64,000 bases of DNA from NCBI RefSeq assembly GCF_041690465.1, contig NZ_JAWLHG010000014.1:1-64000 (forward strand). Reading direction: 5' to 3'. The notes under the pieces were generated by a model. It saw only the letters and a program-made list of their open reading frames with translations. It was not told where the DNA came from and ran no database searches. The DNA comes from Falsiroseomonas sp041690465. GTDB lineage: Bacteria; Pseudomonadota; Alphaproteobacteria; Acetobacterales; Acetobacteraceae. The translations under genes were made by a program, and so were the position numbers. Of this stretch, positions 18,585-27,861 are shown one piece after another. The stretch's first letter is position 1. Each line of letters starts with the position of its first letter.

Positions 18585-19370
18585 ATGCAGTCTGTCCCGA
18601 CTTCGGTCTTCCAGGACCTTGCGGCATTGTCGCTCTACCTGTTCTTCGCCTTCTTCCTGGGCCTCGTTCTGTGGTTGCACCGCGAGGGCAAGCGCGAGGG
18701 CTACCCGCTGATCTCGGACCGTGTCGGCCACCCGCTGCGCGCCCCGATCGAGGGGTTCCCGGCGACGCCGGATCCGAAGGCATTCCTGCTGCCCCATGGC
18801 CATGGCACGGTGCTCGCACCCGGCCCGCGCGTGGAACGGGACATGACGAGCCTGCTGACGCCCTATGACGCCTTCCCGGGCGCATCGCAGGTGCCGACCG
18901 GCGATCCGATGCATACCGGTGTCGGCACGGCCTCCTACGCGGAGCGTGCGGACACGCCGGACATCACCTGGGACGAGGGCGATCCGAAGATCGTGCCGCT
19001 GCGCGCAGCAGCTGGCTGGACCGTGGCGGAGGACGATCCCGAGATCCGCGGGCGGCCGGTGTTCGGGCTGGATCGCAAGGTCGCCGGCACCGTGGTGGAC
19101 CTCTGGGTGGACAAGTCCGATGTGCTGCTGCGCTATGTCGAGGTGGAGGTCGTCGGCAGTGGCAAGCGCGTGCTGATCCCGCTCGGCGTCGTCTCCTGGC
19201 GCGGCGAAGGCCCGGTGAAGTGCGAGACGGCAACCTGCGCACAGATCGCCGCCGCGCCGACCACCGCCCACCCCGAGCGCGTGACGCTGCGCGAGGAGGA
19301 CCGCATCAGCGGCTATTTCGGCGGCGGCGAGCTCTACGCTCAGCCCGGTGACAGCGAGCCCTTCGCATGA
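18585..19370 (+). CDS. puhA: Photosynthetic reaction centre subunit H
   Basis: PuhA is the single-span H subunit capping the cytoplasmic face of the reaction centre and shaping proton delivery to QB. The 261-residue product has one membrane helix near residues 11-30 (AALSLYLFFAFFLGLVLWL), the following REGKREGYPL, and a PRC-barrel cytoplasmic domain (PVFGLDRKVAGTVVDLWVDK). CGGAGGT 6 bp before the ATG at 18585 sets the start. puhB overlaps its stop. Confidence 0.97.
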   Translation: MQSVPTSVFQDLAALSLYLFFAFFLGLVLWLHREGKREGYPLISDRVGHPLRAPIEGFPATPDPKAFLLPHGHGTVLAPGPRVERDMTSLLTPYDAFPGASQVPTGDPMHTGVGTASYAERADTPDITWDEGDPKIVPLRAAAGWTVAEDDPEIRGRPVFGLDRKVAGTVVDLWVDKSDVLLRYVEVEVVGSGKRVLIPLGVVSWRGEGPVKCETATCAQIAAAPTTAHPERVTLREEDRISGYFGGGELYAQPGDSEPFA

Positions 19371-20044
19371 GCGCTTCGACCCGACCCACTTTCAGCGAGC
19401 ACGACGCCGAGCCTGTGCCGGGCCTTCCCGGCCCGTTGCCGGCGGGCGAGACGATCCTCTGGCAGGGCGCACCACGATGGGGTGGCCTGGCCCGCCGCGC
19501 GCTGCACCTGCGCGGCCTTGGCGTCTACTTCTTCCTGCTCGCGGTCTGGCGCGGCGGTGCGCTCTCAGCCGATGGCGTGGGCGTGCAGGATGCGCTGCTC
19601 GGCGCGCTGTTCATCATAGCACTCGGCGCAATCCCGCTCGGGATGCTGGCGGGTTTCGCCTGGCTTTCGGCGCGGACCACCCTCTACACCGTCACCAACC
19701 GGCGTGTCGTGGTGCGTACCGGCGTGGCGCTGCCGCTGACCGTGAACATCCCCTTTGCCGTGATCGGCAGTGCAGCGGTGGCACGGCATGGCGACGGCAC
19801 GGGCGACATCGCGCTGCAGGTGATGGCACCCCATCGCATCTCCTGGCTTGCGCTCTGGCCGCACACGCGGTCCTGGCGCATCACCCGCCCGGAGCCGACG
19901 CTCCGTGCGGTGCCGGAGCCGGAGGCCGTGGCCCAGTTGCTTGGGCGGGCGCTGGCCGCGGCGGCCTCGATGCCGGTGCGCGCAGTCCCGGCTTCGGCCG
20001 CGCAACGTCCGGCCGGGCAGGGCTCGGCTGAAGCGATGGCCTGA
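19367..20044 (+). CDS. puhB: Photosynthetic complex assembly protein PuhB
   Basis: PuhB is an integral membrane protein needed for efficient reaction centre assembly. The 225-residue product has hydrophobic segments around residues 45-60 and 75-100 and a PH-like stretch (TLYTVTNRRVVVRTGVALPL). The start forms an ATGA overlap with puhA. The C-terminal 30 residues are Ala/Pro-rich and look poorly conserved. Confidence 0.88.
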   Translation: MSASTRPTFSEHDAEPVPGLPGPLPAGETILWQGAPRWGGLARRALHLRGLGVYFFLLAVWRGGALSADGVGVQDALLGALFIIALGAIPLGMLAGFAWLSARTTLYTVTNRRVVVRTGVALPLTVNIPFAVIGSAAVARHGDGTGDIALQVMAPHRISWLALWPHTRSWRITRPEPTLRAVPEPEAVAQLLGRALAAAASMPVRAVPASAAQRPAGQGSAEAMA

Positions 20045-20057
20045 GGGAGGCACGCGA

Positions 20058-20507
20058 ATGGCACAGGCGCTTTCCCACAAGCCGGCAGTGTCCCGCGGGC
20101 TGATGCTCGGCACGGTGCTGGTGATCGCGGGGACGCTGGCGCTCGCCTCGCTTGGCCATCGTGCGCCGCTCGATCCCGCGGCGGCGGGGGCGCGCCCGGT
20201 GGCCGAGCGCGACCTGCGGTTTGCGGATCGCGCGGATGGCGCCATCGTGGTGACGGATGCGCGCAGCGGCCGCGTGGTGGTGACGCTGCCGCCCGGCAGT
20301 GAGGGCTTCGTCCGCGGCGCGATGCGCGGCCTGGTGCGCGAGCGGAATCGCGAATCGCTCGGCATGCAAGCGCCCTTCCACCTCGCGGCCTGGCCGGATG
20401 GCCGCCTGACCCTGGAGGACACCGCCACCGGGTTGTTCATGGAACTGCACGCCTTCGGCAAGACGAATGCGGAGGCATTCCTGCGTTTGTTGTCAACAGA
20501 GGAGTAG
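20058..20507 (+). CDS. puhC: Photosynthetic complex assembly protein PuhC
   Basis: PuhC is a membrane-anchored periplasmic protein that influences LH1-RC organisation. The 149-residue product has an N-terminal anchor at about residues 15-33 (LMLGTVLVIAGTLALASLG) and the conserved core DGAIVVTDARSGRVVVTLPP and GFVRGAMRGLVRERN. GGGAGG upstream supports the ATG at 20058. Confidence 0.88.
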   Translation: MAQALSHKPAVSRGLMLGTVLVIAGTLALASLGHRAPLDPAAAGARPVAERDLRFADRADGAIVVTDARSGRVVVTLPPGSEGFVRGAMRGLVRERNRESLGMQAPFHLAAWPDGRLTLEDTATGLFMELHAFGKTNAEAFLRLLSTEE

Positions 20508-20512
20508 ACGCC

Positions 20513-20830
20513 ATGACGGACCACTGGGGAGTGGGCCGGGCGATCTTCGGCGGAAAGACAGTCGAAGTGCCCTGCACAGTGGAAATCGAGAGGACTGCGG
20601 AGTTCTTCCACGCCAACGCCATCCCGGAAGGGATCGAACTCAGGCCCGGCGACCGCGTGCTGGTGCACGGCGCGCCCGACCATGTCGAGTTCGGCGAACG
20701 TGTCAGCTTCGAGACGACCGCGACCGTCTATCGCGCCGGCCCGATCGAACGCTTCTGGACGCAATGGTCCGCGCTGTTCGAACTGACCGAGCTCTATCAC
20801 TGCGGCTTCGAGCCGAAGGAGGCCGCATGA
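20513..20830 (+). CDS. Small conserved protein between puhC and acsF
   Basis: This 105-residue soluble protein starts MTDHWGVGRAIFGGKTVEVP and ends FELTELYHCGFEPKEAA. I recall a similar small ORF at this place in many purple bacterial clusters, but its function is not known to me. The beta-rich centre (LRPGDRVLVHGAPDHVEFGE) could form a small barrel. It starts 5 bp after puhC and overlaps acsF by four bases, so it is translated with them. Confidence 0.75.
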   Translation: MTDHWGVGRAIFGGKTVEVPCTVEIERTAEFFHANAIPEGIELRPGDRVLVHGAPDHVEFGERVSFETTATVYRAGPIERFWTQWSALFELTELYHCGFEPKEAA

Positions 20831-21903
20831 ACGCCATGACACCGGGCGGCCGGCCGTCCTCCTCGTCGGAGAGCACCAAGCTCGCGATGACCGAGACGGT
20901 CCTCTCGCCGCGCTTCTACACCACCGACTTCGCGGCCATGGACGCGATCAGCGTCGAGCCGGTGCGCGAGCAGTGGGACAGGCTGATGGCGGAATTCCAC
21001 GCCGACCCGAACAAGGGCCACTTCATCCGCACCGCGGAATTCGACGCCTTCGACATCAACACCCTGCCCGAGCCGCTGCAGAAGGAGTTCCTGGAATTCC
21101 TGGTCAGCAGCGTGACGGCGGAATTTTCCGGCTGCGTGCTCTACGCCGAGATCAAGAAGCGCGTCACCAACCCGGACATGAAGGACCTGTTCGGCGTCAT
21201 GGCGCGCGATGAGAGCCGCCATGCCGGCTTCATCAACGATACGCTGAAGGACATGAATGTCGGCGTGGACCTCGGCTTCCTGACACGGGCGAAGAAGTAC
21301 CACTACTTCCAGCCGAAGTTCATCTTCTACGCCACCTACCTCTCCGAGAAGATTGGCTATGCCCGCTACATCACCATCTTCCGCCAGTTCGAACGGCATC
21401 CCGAGCTGCGCATCCACCCGATCTTCAAGTGGTTCGAGAAATGGTGCAACGACGAGTTCCGGCACGGCGAAGCTTTCGCTCTGCTGATGCGTGCGAACCC
21501 GGATCTGGTGAAGGGCGTGAACCGCTATTGGGCGCGGTTCTTCCAGCTTGCGGTCTTCGCCACCATGTATGTGCGTGACCACGCCCGGCCGGAATTCCAC
21601 AAGGCGCTGGGCATGGATGCCACCGAGTACGACATGCGCGTCTTCCGCATCACCGAGGAGATTTGCCGCCAGGTCTTTCCCGACACCCTCGATGTGGACA
21701 ATCCCGCCTTCCTGCGCGGGCTGCAGCGGCTGAACCGCCTCGCGGAGGCGATGGGCCGGGCGAAGGCGCAGGGCGGCATCGTGGGCAAGGCGAAGCAGCT
21801 CGGCCTTTCGGCGGCCGCGGCTGCGACCTTCGGGCGGCTCTACCTGCTGCGTCCGCGCCGCCATGCGCTGCCGGACGACGTGCGCCTTTCACCGGCCTGG
21901 TAG
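20827..21903 (+). CDS. acsF: Aerobic Mg-protoporphyrin IX monomethyl ester cyclase
   Basis: AcsF is the diiron, oxygen-dependent enzyme that closes ring E. The 358-residue product has the paired ferritin-like motifs EFSGCVLYAEIKKR, ARDESRHAGFIND and CNDEFRHGEAFALLMR that supply the diiron ligands. The start overlaps the upstream small gene (ATGA). With bchE at 28999, the organism can make the ring with or without oxygen. Confidence 0.96.
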   Translation: MNAMTPGGRPSSSSESTKLAMTETVLSPRFYTTDFAAMDAISVEPVREQWDRLMAEFHADPNKGHFIRTAEFDAFDINTLPEPLQKEFLEFLVSSVTAEFSGCVLYAEIKKRVTNPDMKDLFGVMARDESRHAGFINDTLKDMNVGVDLGFLTRAKKYHYFQPKFIFYATYLSEKIGYARYITIFRQFERHPELRIHPIFKWFEKWCNDEFRHGEAFALLMRANPDLVKGVNRYWARFFQLAVFATMYVRDHARPEFHKALGMDATEYDMRVFRITEEICRQVFPDTLDVDNPAFLRGLQRLNRLAEAMGRAKAQGGIVGKAKQLGLSAAAAATFGRLYLLRPRRHALPDDVRLSPAW

Positions 21904-21917
21904 GAGAGGCCACCGGC

Positions 21918-22718
21918 ATGGCCGAGTACGGTCTTCCTGCCCTGTTCACGCTCCTGCTGTGGTGGTTCAGCACGGGGTTGATCATCTACCTGGACGGGCT
22001 GCGGCGGGAGACCTTCCGCTGGACCATGCTGGGCGCGACCGCGCTGCTGGTGGCCGCGTTGGCCGGGCTGCATGCGCTGGCCCAGGATACCAGCACGGCA
22101 GGCGCCTGGCTCGGCTTCATCTGCGGCGTGCTGTGCTGGGCGTGGATCGAGATCGCGTTCCTCACCGGCATGGTCACCGGGCCGCGCCGCACCGCCATTC
22201 CGCGCACGCTCAGAGGTTGGCCGCGGCTGCGCGCGGCGCTTGCCGCGCTGCTGTGGCACGAGCTGGCGATCATCGCCATGGCGGCGGCGATCGTCGCGCT
22301 GACCTGGGAGGCGCCGAACCAGATCGGCACCTGGACCTTCATGGCCTTCTGGATCATGCGGCAGAGCGCCAAGATCAACGTCTTCCTCGGGGTTCGCAAC
22401 TTGTCGGAGAGTTTCCTGCCGGATCATCTCCGCTACCTCGAGAGTTACTTCGCGCGCCGGCGGATGAACGGGCTGTTCCCCGCCTCGGTACTGGCCGGCG
22501 TCACCACCTGCGTGCTGCTGGCGCTCGCCGCGCTGGCGCCGGAGGCGACGCGGCACGAGGCGGTCGGCTTCACCCTGCTCGCCACGCTGGTGGCGCTCGG
22601 GCTGGTCGAGCATATCTTCATGGTGCTGCCGGTCTCGGCCGACGCGCTGTGGCGCTGGGGCCTCGCCTCCCGCCCCGCCGCGCAGGAGGCCCGGCCGAAG
22701 CCGTCGAGCTGCGCATGA
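21918..22718 (+). CDS. puhE: Photosynthetic complex assembly protein PuhE
   Basis: This 266-residue membrane protein has about seven hydrophobic segments, starting MAEYGLPALFTLLLWWFSTG, and the conserved loops AFWIMRQSAKINVFLGVRNL and SFLPDHLRYLESYF. PuhE is found downstream of acsF in purple bacteria and affects reaction centre and bacteriochlorophyll levels. AGGAGAGG precedes the ATG at 21918. Confidence 0.88.
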   Translation: MAEYGLPALFTLLLWWFSTGLIIYLDGLRRETFRWTMLGATALLVAALAGLHALAQDTSTAGAWLGFICGVLCWAWIEIAFLTGMVTGPRRTAIPRTLRGWPRLRAALAALLWHELAIIAMAAAIVALTWEAPNQIGTWTFMAFWIMRQSAKINVFLGVRNLSESFLPDHLRYLESYFARRRMNGLFPASVLAGVTTCVLLALAALAPEATRHEAVGFTLLATLVALGLVEHIFMVLPVSADALWRWGLASRPAAQEARPKPSSCA

Positions 22719-22837
22719 GGATGCGCGGCCCGACCCTCACCTACGCCTCGGCCATCCCCGAGGCCACCCGCCGCGTTGCGCCGCCGCGACCGGGTCTGAT
22801 GCTACCGGCGCCAACGGCTCACTGGGGGCAGTCATGA
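22715..22837 (+). CDS. Possible 40-residue ORF between puhE and hemA
   Basis: The frame begins with an ATGA overlap on the puhE stop and ends with an ATGA overlap on the hemA start, the junction type used by real genes here. The product (MRMRGPTLTYASAIPEATRR at its start) is Arg- and Pro-rich and I recognise no family. It may simply couple translation of hemA to puhE. Confidence 0.3.
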   Translation: MRMRGPTLTYASAIPEATRRVAPPRPGLMLPAPTAHWGQS

Positions 22838-24045
22838 ATTACGAGAGCTTCTTCCGGTCCCAGCTCGACGGCCTGCGGCGTGAGGGCCGCTACCGCGTCT
22901 TCGCCGATATCGAGCGCAAGGCCGGCGCCTTCCCGCGCGCCATCCGTCACGATGCCGGCAAGACCCGCGAGGTGACGGTGTGGTGCTCCAACGATTATCT
23001 CGGCATGGGCCAGCACCCGAAGGTGCTCGCCGCGATGCATGCGGCGCTGGATCGCTACGGCGCCGGTGCCGGCGGCACGCGCAACATCTCCGGCACCAAC
23101 CACGCGCATGTGCTACTGGAGGCGGAGCTTGCCGACCTGCACGGCACCGAATCGGCGCTGCTGTTCAACTCCGGCTACATGTCGAACTGGGCGACCTTGT
23201 CCACGCTGGCCGGGCGGATGCCGGGCTGCGTGATCGTCTCGGACGAGATGAACCACGCCTCGATGATCGAGGGCATGCGCCACAGCCGTGCGGAGCGCCG
23301 CCTGTTCCGCCACAATGACGTGGCCGATCTGCGCCGCGTGCTGGCGGAGCTGCCGCCCGATGCGCCGAAGCTGGTCGCCTTCGAGAGCGTCTATTCGATG
23401 GATGGCGACATCGCGCCGATCGCCGCGATCTGCGATGCGGCCGACGAGTTCGGCGCCATGACCTATTGCGACGAGGTGCATGCCACCGGCCTCTACGGCG
23501 CACGTGGCGGCGGCATCACCGAGCGTGACGGCGTGGCGCACCGCATCACCGTCATCGAGGGCACGCTCGCCAAGGCCTTCGGCGTGATCGGCGGCTACAT
23601 CGCAGGGTCGGCCGCGATGGTGGATTTCGTGCGCAGCTTCGCCTCCGGCTTCATCTTCTCCACGGCCTTGCCGCCGGCTGTGGCTGCCGGGGCGCGCGCC
23701 GCGATCCAGCATCTGAAGCAGAGCAACGTGGAACGCGAGGCGCTGCAGGAACGTGCCCGCACGCTGCGGCGGCGACTGGATGCGATCAACGTCCCGCACC
23801 TCGAGAACCCCAGCCATATCGTGCCGGTGATGGTCTATGATCCGGTGCAGTGCAAGATGATCAGCGACCTCCTGCTGGACCGCTACGGCGTCTATGTGCA
23901 GCCGATCAACTACCCCACCGTGCCGCGCGGCACGGAGCGGCTGCGCATCACGCCCGGCCCGATGCACGGCGACGCCGACATGGATCACCTCGTTGCCAGC
24001 CTGGAAGCCGTGTGGGCGCAGTTCAGCCTGAGGCGCGCTGCATGA
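22834..24045 (+). CDS. hemA: 5-aminolevulinate synthase
   Basis: HemA condenses glycine and succinyl-CoA to 5-aminolevulinate with pyridoxal phosphate, the entry step for all tetrapyrroles in alphaproteobacteria. The 403-residue product has GAGAGGTRNISGTNHAHVLL, the aspartate region MTYCDEVHATGLYG and the PLP lysine in EGTLAKAFGVIGGY. Location between puhE and bchI ties precursor supply to the photosynthesis operon. A second hemA may exist elsewhere; that cannot be seen here. Confidence 0.96.
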   Translation: MNYESFFRSQLDGLRREGRYRVFADIERKAGAFPRAIRHDAGKTREVTVWCSNDYLGMGQHPKVLAAMHAALDRYGAGAGGTRNISGTNHAHVLLEAELADLHGTESALLFNSGYMSNWATLSTLAGRMPGCVIVSDEMNHASMIEGMRHSRAERRLFRHNDVADLRRVLAELPPDAPKLVAFESVYSMDGDIAPIAAICDAADEFGAMTYCDEVHATGLYGARGGGITERDGVAHRITVIEGTLAKAFGVIGGYIAGSAAMVDFVRSFASGFIFSTALPPAVAAGARAAIQHLKQSNVEREALQERARTLRRRLDAINVPHLENPSHIVPVMVYDPVQCKMISDLLLDRYGVYVQPINYPTVPRGTERLRITPGPMHGDADMDHLVASLEAVWAQFSLRRAA

Positions 24046-25160
24046 TGGATGCGACCGGCCCCAGGGGAGGGGCCGCCATGGACGAGGGCGGCGAGGTGGT
24101 GGCGGCCGGCGGCACGAAGCGCGGCAAGCCGCCGGTGGTGCCGGTTCGCCTGGTATTTCCCTTCTCGGCCATTGTCGGGCAGGACGAGATGAAGCTCGCC
24201 TTGCTGATCGCGGCGGTGGATCCCGCCATCGGCGGCGTGCTGGTGTTCGGCGATCGCGGCACCGGCAAATCCACCACCGTGCGCGCATTGGCCGCGCTGC
24301 TGCCGCCGATGCGGGCGGTGGCCGGCTGCGCCTTCGCCTGCGATCCCGGCAAGCCCGCTGCCCTGTGCGAGGCCTGCCGGGCCGCTGCGCGCCGCGTGGC
24401 GCTCAGCGTGCCCGTGCCCGTGGTGGACCTGCCGCTTGGCGCCACAGAGGATCGGGTGACCGGCGCGCTCGACATCGAGCGTGCGCTGGCCGACGGCGTG
24501 AAGGCCTTCGAGCCCGGGCTTCTCGCCCGCGCACATCGCGGATTTCTCTACATCGACGAGGTGAACCTGCTGGAGGACCATCTGGTGGACCTCCTGCTCG
24601 ATGTCGCGGCCTCCGGCGAGAATGTGGTGGAGCGCGAGGGCATCAGCGTGCGCCATCCCGCGCGCTTCGTGCTGATCGGCAGCGGCAATCCGGAGGAGGG
24701 CGAGTTGCGCCCGCAACTCACCGACCGCTTCGGCCTGGCGGTGGAAGTGCGCACCCCGAAGGATCTGCCGACCCGCATCGAGGTGGTGAAGCGCCGCGAC
24801 GCCTTCGAACGCGATCCCAGGCGCTTCGTCGCGGCCTGGGCGAAGGAGGAGGCGGCGACACGAAGAAGAATTCTTGCCGCGCGTCGTCTGCTGCCCAGGG
24901 TGGAGGTGCCGGAGGCGGCGCTGGAGGCTTCGGCGAAGCTCTGCCTGGCGCTCGGCACCGATGGGCTGCGCGGCGAGCTCACCCTCATGCGCACGGCGCG
25001 CGCGCTGGCCGCGCTGGAAGGCGACCGCGTGGTGACGCTCGCGCATCTCCGCCGCATCGCCGCTCCGGCGCTGCGCCATCGTCTGCGGCGCGATCCGCTC
25101 GACGAGGCCGTTGCCGGCACGCGGGTGGAACGTGCGCTCGCAGAGGTCCTGCCCGCGTGA
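24042..25160 (+). CDS. bchI: Magnesium chelatase ATPase subunit I
   Basis: BchI is the AAA+ motor of magnesium chelatase. The 372-residue product has Walker A GDRGTGKST (residues 70-78), Walker B FLYIDEVNLLEDHLVDLLLD, sensor 1 IGSGNPEEGELRPQLTDRFG and the Cys-containing insert usual for BchI. The N-terminal 30 residues are variable, and an internal ATG 36 bp downstream is an alternative start. It overlaps hemA and bchD by four bases. Confidence 0.96.
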   Translation: MMDATGPRGGAAMDEGGEVVAAGGTKRGKPPVVPVRLVFPFSAIVGQDEMKLALLIAAVDPAIGGVLVFGDRGTGKSTTVRALAALLPPMRAVAGCAFACDPGKPAALCEACRAAARRVALSVPVPVVDLPLGATEDRVTGALDIERALADGVKAFEPGLLARAHRGFLYIDEVNLLEDHLVDLLLDVAASGENVVEREGISVRHPARFVLIGSGNPEEGELRPQLTDRFGLAVEVRTPKDLPTRIEVVKRRDAFERDPRRFVAAWAKEEAATRRRILAARRLLPRVEVPEAALEASAKLCLALGTDGLRGELTLMRTARALAALEGDRVVTLAHLRRIAAPALRHRLRRDPLDEAVAGTRVERALAEVLPA

Positions 25161-26914
25161 CGGAGCAAGCGGGCCCCACGCCCGCGCAGGATGCGGCCCG
25201 GGCAGCGTTGCTGTTGGCCGTGGATCCCACGGGGCTTGGCGGAGCGGTGCTGCGCGCCGCGCCGGGGCCGGTGCGCGACGCCTGGCTCGCGCTGCTGCGC
25301 AACGCGCTGCCGCCGCATCTGCCCTGGCGACGCCTGCCGCTCGGCGTGCCGGACAGCCGCTTGCTCGGCGGCCTCGACCTCGCCGCGACCCTCGCTGCCG
25401 GACGCCCGGTCGCGGAGCGCGGCGTGTTGGCCGAGGCCGATGGCGGCGTGGTCATCGCCGCGATGGCGGAGCGCATCGAATCGGCGACGGCGGCGCGCAT
25501 CGCGGCGGTGATGGACACGGGCGCCGTCGCGGTGCAGCGCGATGGCCTTTCCGCGCGGCTTCCTGCCCGCTTCGGGCTGGTCGCGCTGGACGAGGGGCTG
25601 GCGCCGGAGGAAGAGGCGCCCGCCGCGCTGCGCGCGCGTCTTGCGTTCCACCTTGACCTGACCGCCATCGAGCCGACCGCCAGCGCTGCGGTGCAGGACG
25701 CCCGCGCGCTCTTGCCCGCCGTCGCAACCGATGACGCCTTGGCCGAGGCGGTGTGTGCCACCGCCGCCGCCTTCGGCATCGAGGATCTGCGCGCGCCGCT
25801 CTTCGCGCTGCGCGCCGCGCGCGCTGCCGCCGCGCTGGCCGGCCGGACGCAGGTGACGAAGGAGGATGCCGGCCTCGCCGCCCGCCTGGTGCTCGCGCCG
25901 CGCGCGACCACCGCGCCGATGGACCATCAGCCGGAGCAGCCCCCCGAACCACCGCCGCCCGAAGAGCAGCAGAACAGCAAGGACCAGCCCGACCGCGGGC
26001 CCGACTCCAAGGAACTGCAGGAGATGCTGGTCGCCGCCACCCAGGCCGCGCTGCCCGCCGGCCTGCTGGAAGCGCTGCAGCTCCGCGAGGCCGCGCGCAA
26101 GCGCAACGGCGCCGAGGGCAAGGCCGGCGCGCGGCGCGATGCCGCGCAGCGCGGCCGCCCGATCGGCACCCGCCCTGGCGCGCTGCGCGATGGCGCGCGC
26201 CTTGCGCTGGTCGAGACGCTGCGCAACGCCGCGCCCTGGCAGGCGCTGCGCCGGCGCGAACGGCCGCGCGGTCCGCCGATCCAGGTGCGGCGTGAGGACA
26301 TCCGCCTGCGCCGCTTCCGTCACAAGGCCGGGACGACGGCGATCTTCGTCGTGGACGCCTCAGGCTCCGCCGCGTTGCACCGGCTGGCCGAGGCGAAGGG
26401 CGCGGTGGAGATGCTGCTGGCGGATTGCTATGTGCGGCGCGACCAGGTTGCGGTGGTCGCCTTCCGTGGCAAGGGCGCCGAGGTGCTGCTGCCGCCCACG
26501 CCTTCCCTGGTGCGCGCCAAGCGCAGCCTGGCGGGCCTGCCGGGCGGCGGCCCGACGCCGTTGGCCGCGGGGCTCGACGCCGCTGCCGCGCTGGTCGCCG
26601 AGACCGCCCGCCGGGGCCGCACGCCGCTGCTGGTGTTGCTGACCGATGGCCGCGCCAACATTTCCCGAGATGGCACGGCCGGACGGCCTCAGGCGGAAGC
26701 GGATGCGCTTGCCGCCGCCACGCGGATTCGTGCCTCGGGCGTGCCGGCGCTGCTGCTGGATACCGCACCGCGCCCGCACGCCTACGCGAAGCAGCTCGCG
26801 GCGGCGATGGGCGCGCGCTACCTCGCCTTGCCCGCTGCCGATGCGGCGCGGCTCTCCGGCGCCGTTGCCGCCGCTCGGTCCACCGGGTTAGCCGCTCCGC
26901 CGCGGGTGGCGTGA
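25157..26914 (+). CDS. bchD: Magnesium chelatase subunit D
   Basis: BchD pairs a degenerate AAA+ domain (residues about 10-250, lacking a clear Walker A) with an acidic/proline-rich linker (EQPPEPPPPEEQQ) and a C-terminal integrin I domain carrying the MIDAS motif FVVDASGSAAL and LLVLLTDGRANISRDG. It links BchI to BchH. The 585-residue product begins with GTG, overlapping bchI by four bases. Confidence 0.95.
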   Translation: MTEQAGPTPAQDAARAALLLAVDPTGLGGAVLRAAPGPVRDAWLALLRNALPPHLPWRRLPLGVPDSRLLGGLDLAATLAAGRPVAERGVLAEADGGVVIAAMAERIESATAARIAAVMDTGAVAVQRDGLSARLPARFGLVALDEGLAPEEEAPAALRARLAFHLDLTAIEPTASAAVQDARALLPAVATDDALAEAVCATAAAFGIEDLRAPLFALRAARAAAALAGRTQVTKEDAGLAARLVLAPRATTAPMDHQPEQPPEPPPPEEQQNSKDQPDRGPDSKELQEMLVAATQAALPAGLLEALQLREAARKRNGAEGKAGARRDAAQRGRPIGTRPGALRDGARLALVETLRNAAPWQALRRRERPRGPPIQVRREDIRLRRFRHKAGTTAIFVVDASGSAALHRLAEAKGAVEMLLADCYVRRDQVAVVAFRGKGAEVLLPPTPSLVRAKRSLAGLPGGGPTPLAAGLDAAAALVAETARRGRTPLLVLLTDGRANISRDGTAGRPQAEADALAAATRIRASGVPALLLDTAPRPHAYAKQLAAAMGARYLALPAADAARLSGAVAAARSTGLAAPPRVA

Positions 26915-26920
26915 CGCGGC

Positions 26921-27850
26921 ATGGCGGACCGGCCTTCCTGGGAACGCGAGGGGCGCGACTGGCCGAACCGTGAGGCCAGCCGCTTCGTCACCGCCGCCGG
27001 GCTGCGCTGGCATGTCCAGGTGGCGGGTGAGGGGCCCGACCTGCTGCTGCTGCACGGCACCGCCGCCGCCACCCATTCCTGGCGCGACCTGCTGCCGATC
27101 CTCGCCACGCGCTACCGCGTCATCGCCCCCGACATGCCCGGCCATGGCTTCACCGATCTGCCGGCCGCCGCACGCCTCGCCCTGCCCGGCATGGCCGCGA
27201 GCCTCGCCGCGCTGCTGCACGCGCTGGAGGCGAAGCCGGCGCTGGCGGTCGGCCACTCCGCCGGCGCGGCGATCGCGCTGCGCCTGGCGCTGGATGGCCG
27301 CATCGCGCCCGATACGGTGGTCAGCCTGAACGGCGCGCTGTTGCCGCTCGGCGAGAAGCACGCCGCTTTTTTCACGCGCGCGGCGCGGATGCTGGTGGGC
27401 CTGCCCTTCGTGCCGAGCCTCTTCGCCTGGCGTGCCTCCAACCGCGCGGTGGCGGAGCGGCTGTTGCAGGATACCGGCAGCCGGATCGACGCGCGCGGCG
27501 TGGACCTCTATGCGCGGCTGTTCCGCCATTCCAGCCATGTCTCCGCGGCGCTCGGCATGATGGCGAACTGGGACCTGATCCCGCTGCTGCGCGACCTGCC
27601 GCGCCTCAAGCCGCGCCTGGTGCTGGTGGTCGGCAGCCAGGACCGCAGCGTGCCGCCTGCGCAGGCCGAACGCGTGCGCACGCGCCTGCCAACCGCGCGG
27701 ATCCTGAAAATGCAGGGCCTCGGGCACCTGGCGCATGAGGAGAAGCCGCGCGAGACCGCCGAGCTCATCTTCGGCCTGCATGCAGAGGGGAAGGGGCACG
27801 AAAACGGCTCGCCCTCCGTGTCAGTCCTGCCTTACAGTCGCGCGGGTTAG
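26921..27850 (+). CDS. bchO: BchO, alpha/beta hydrolase of the magnesium chelatase operon
   Basis: This 309-residue alpha/beta hydrolase has the oxyanion region LLLLHGTAAATHSWRDLLP, the nucleophile elbow AVGHSAGAAIAL and a late His in LGHLAHEEKP. It follows bchID as in other purple bacteria, where it is named BchO or putative magnesium chelatase accessory protein. The reaction is not established. Confidence 0.92.
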   Translation: MADRPSWEREGRDWPNREASRFVTAAGLRWHVQVAGEGPDLLLLHGTAAATHSWRDLLPILATRYRVIAPDMPGHGFTDLPAAARLALPGMAASLAALLHALEAKPALAVGHSAGAAIALRLALDGRIAPDTVVSLNGALLPLGEKHAAFFTRAARMLVGLPFVPSLFAWRASNRAVAERLLQDTGSRIDARGVDLYARLFRHSSHVSAALGMMANWDLIPLLRDLPRLKPRLVLVVGSQDRSVPPAQAERVRTRLPTARILKMQGLGHLAHEEKPRETAELIFGLHAEGKGHENGSPSVSVLPYSRAG

Positions 27851-27861
27851 GAGCCGGACCC

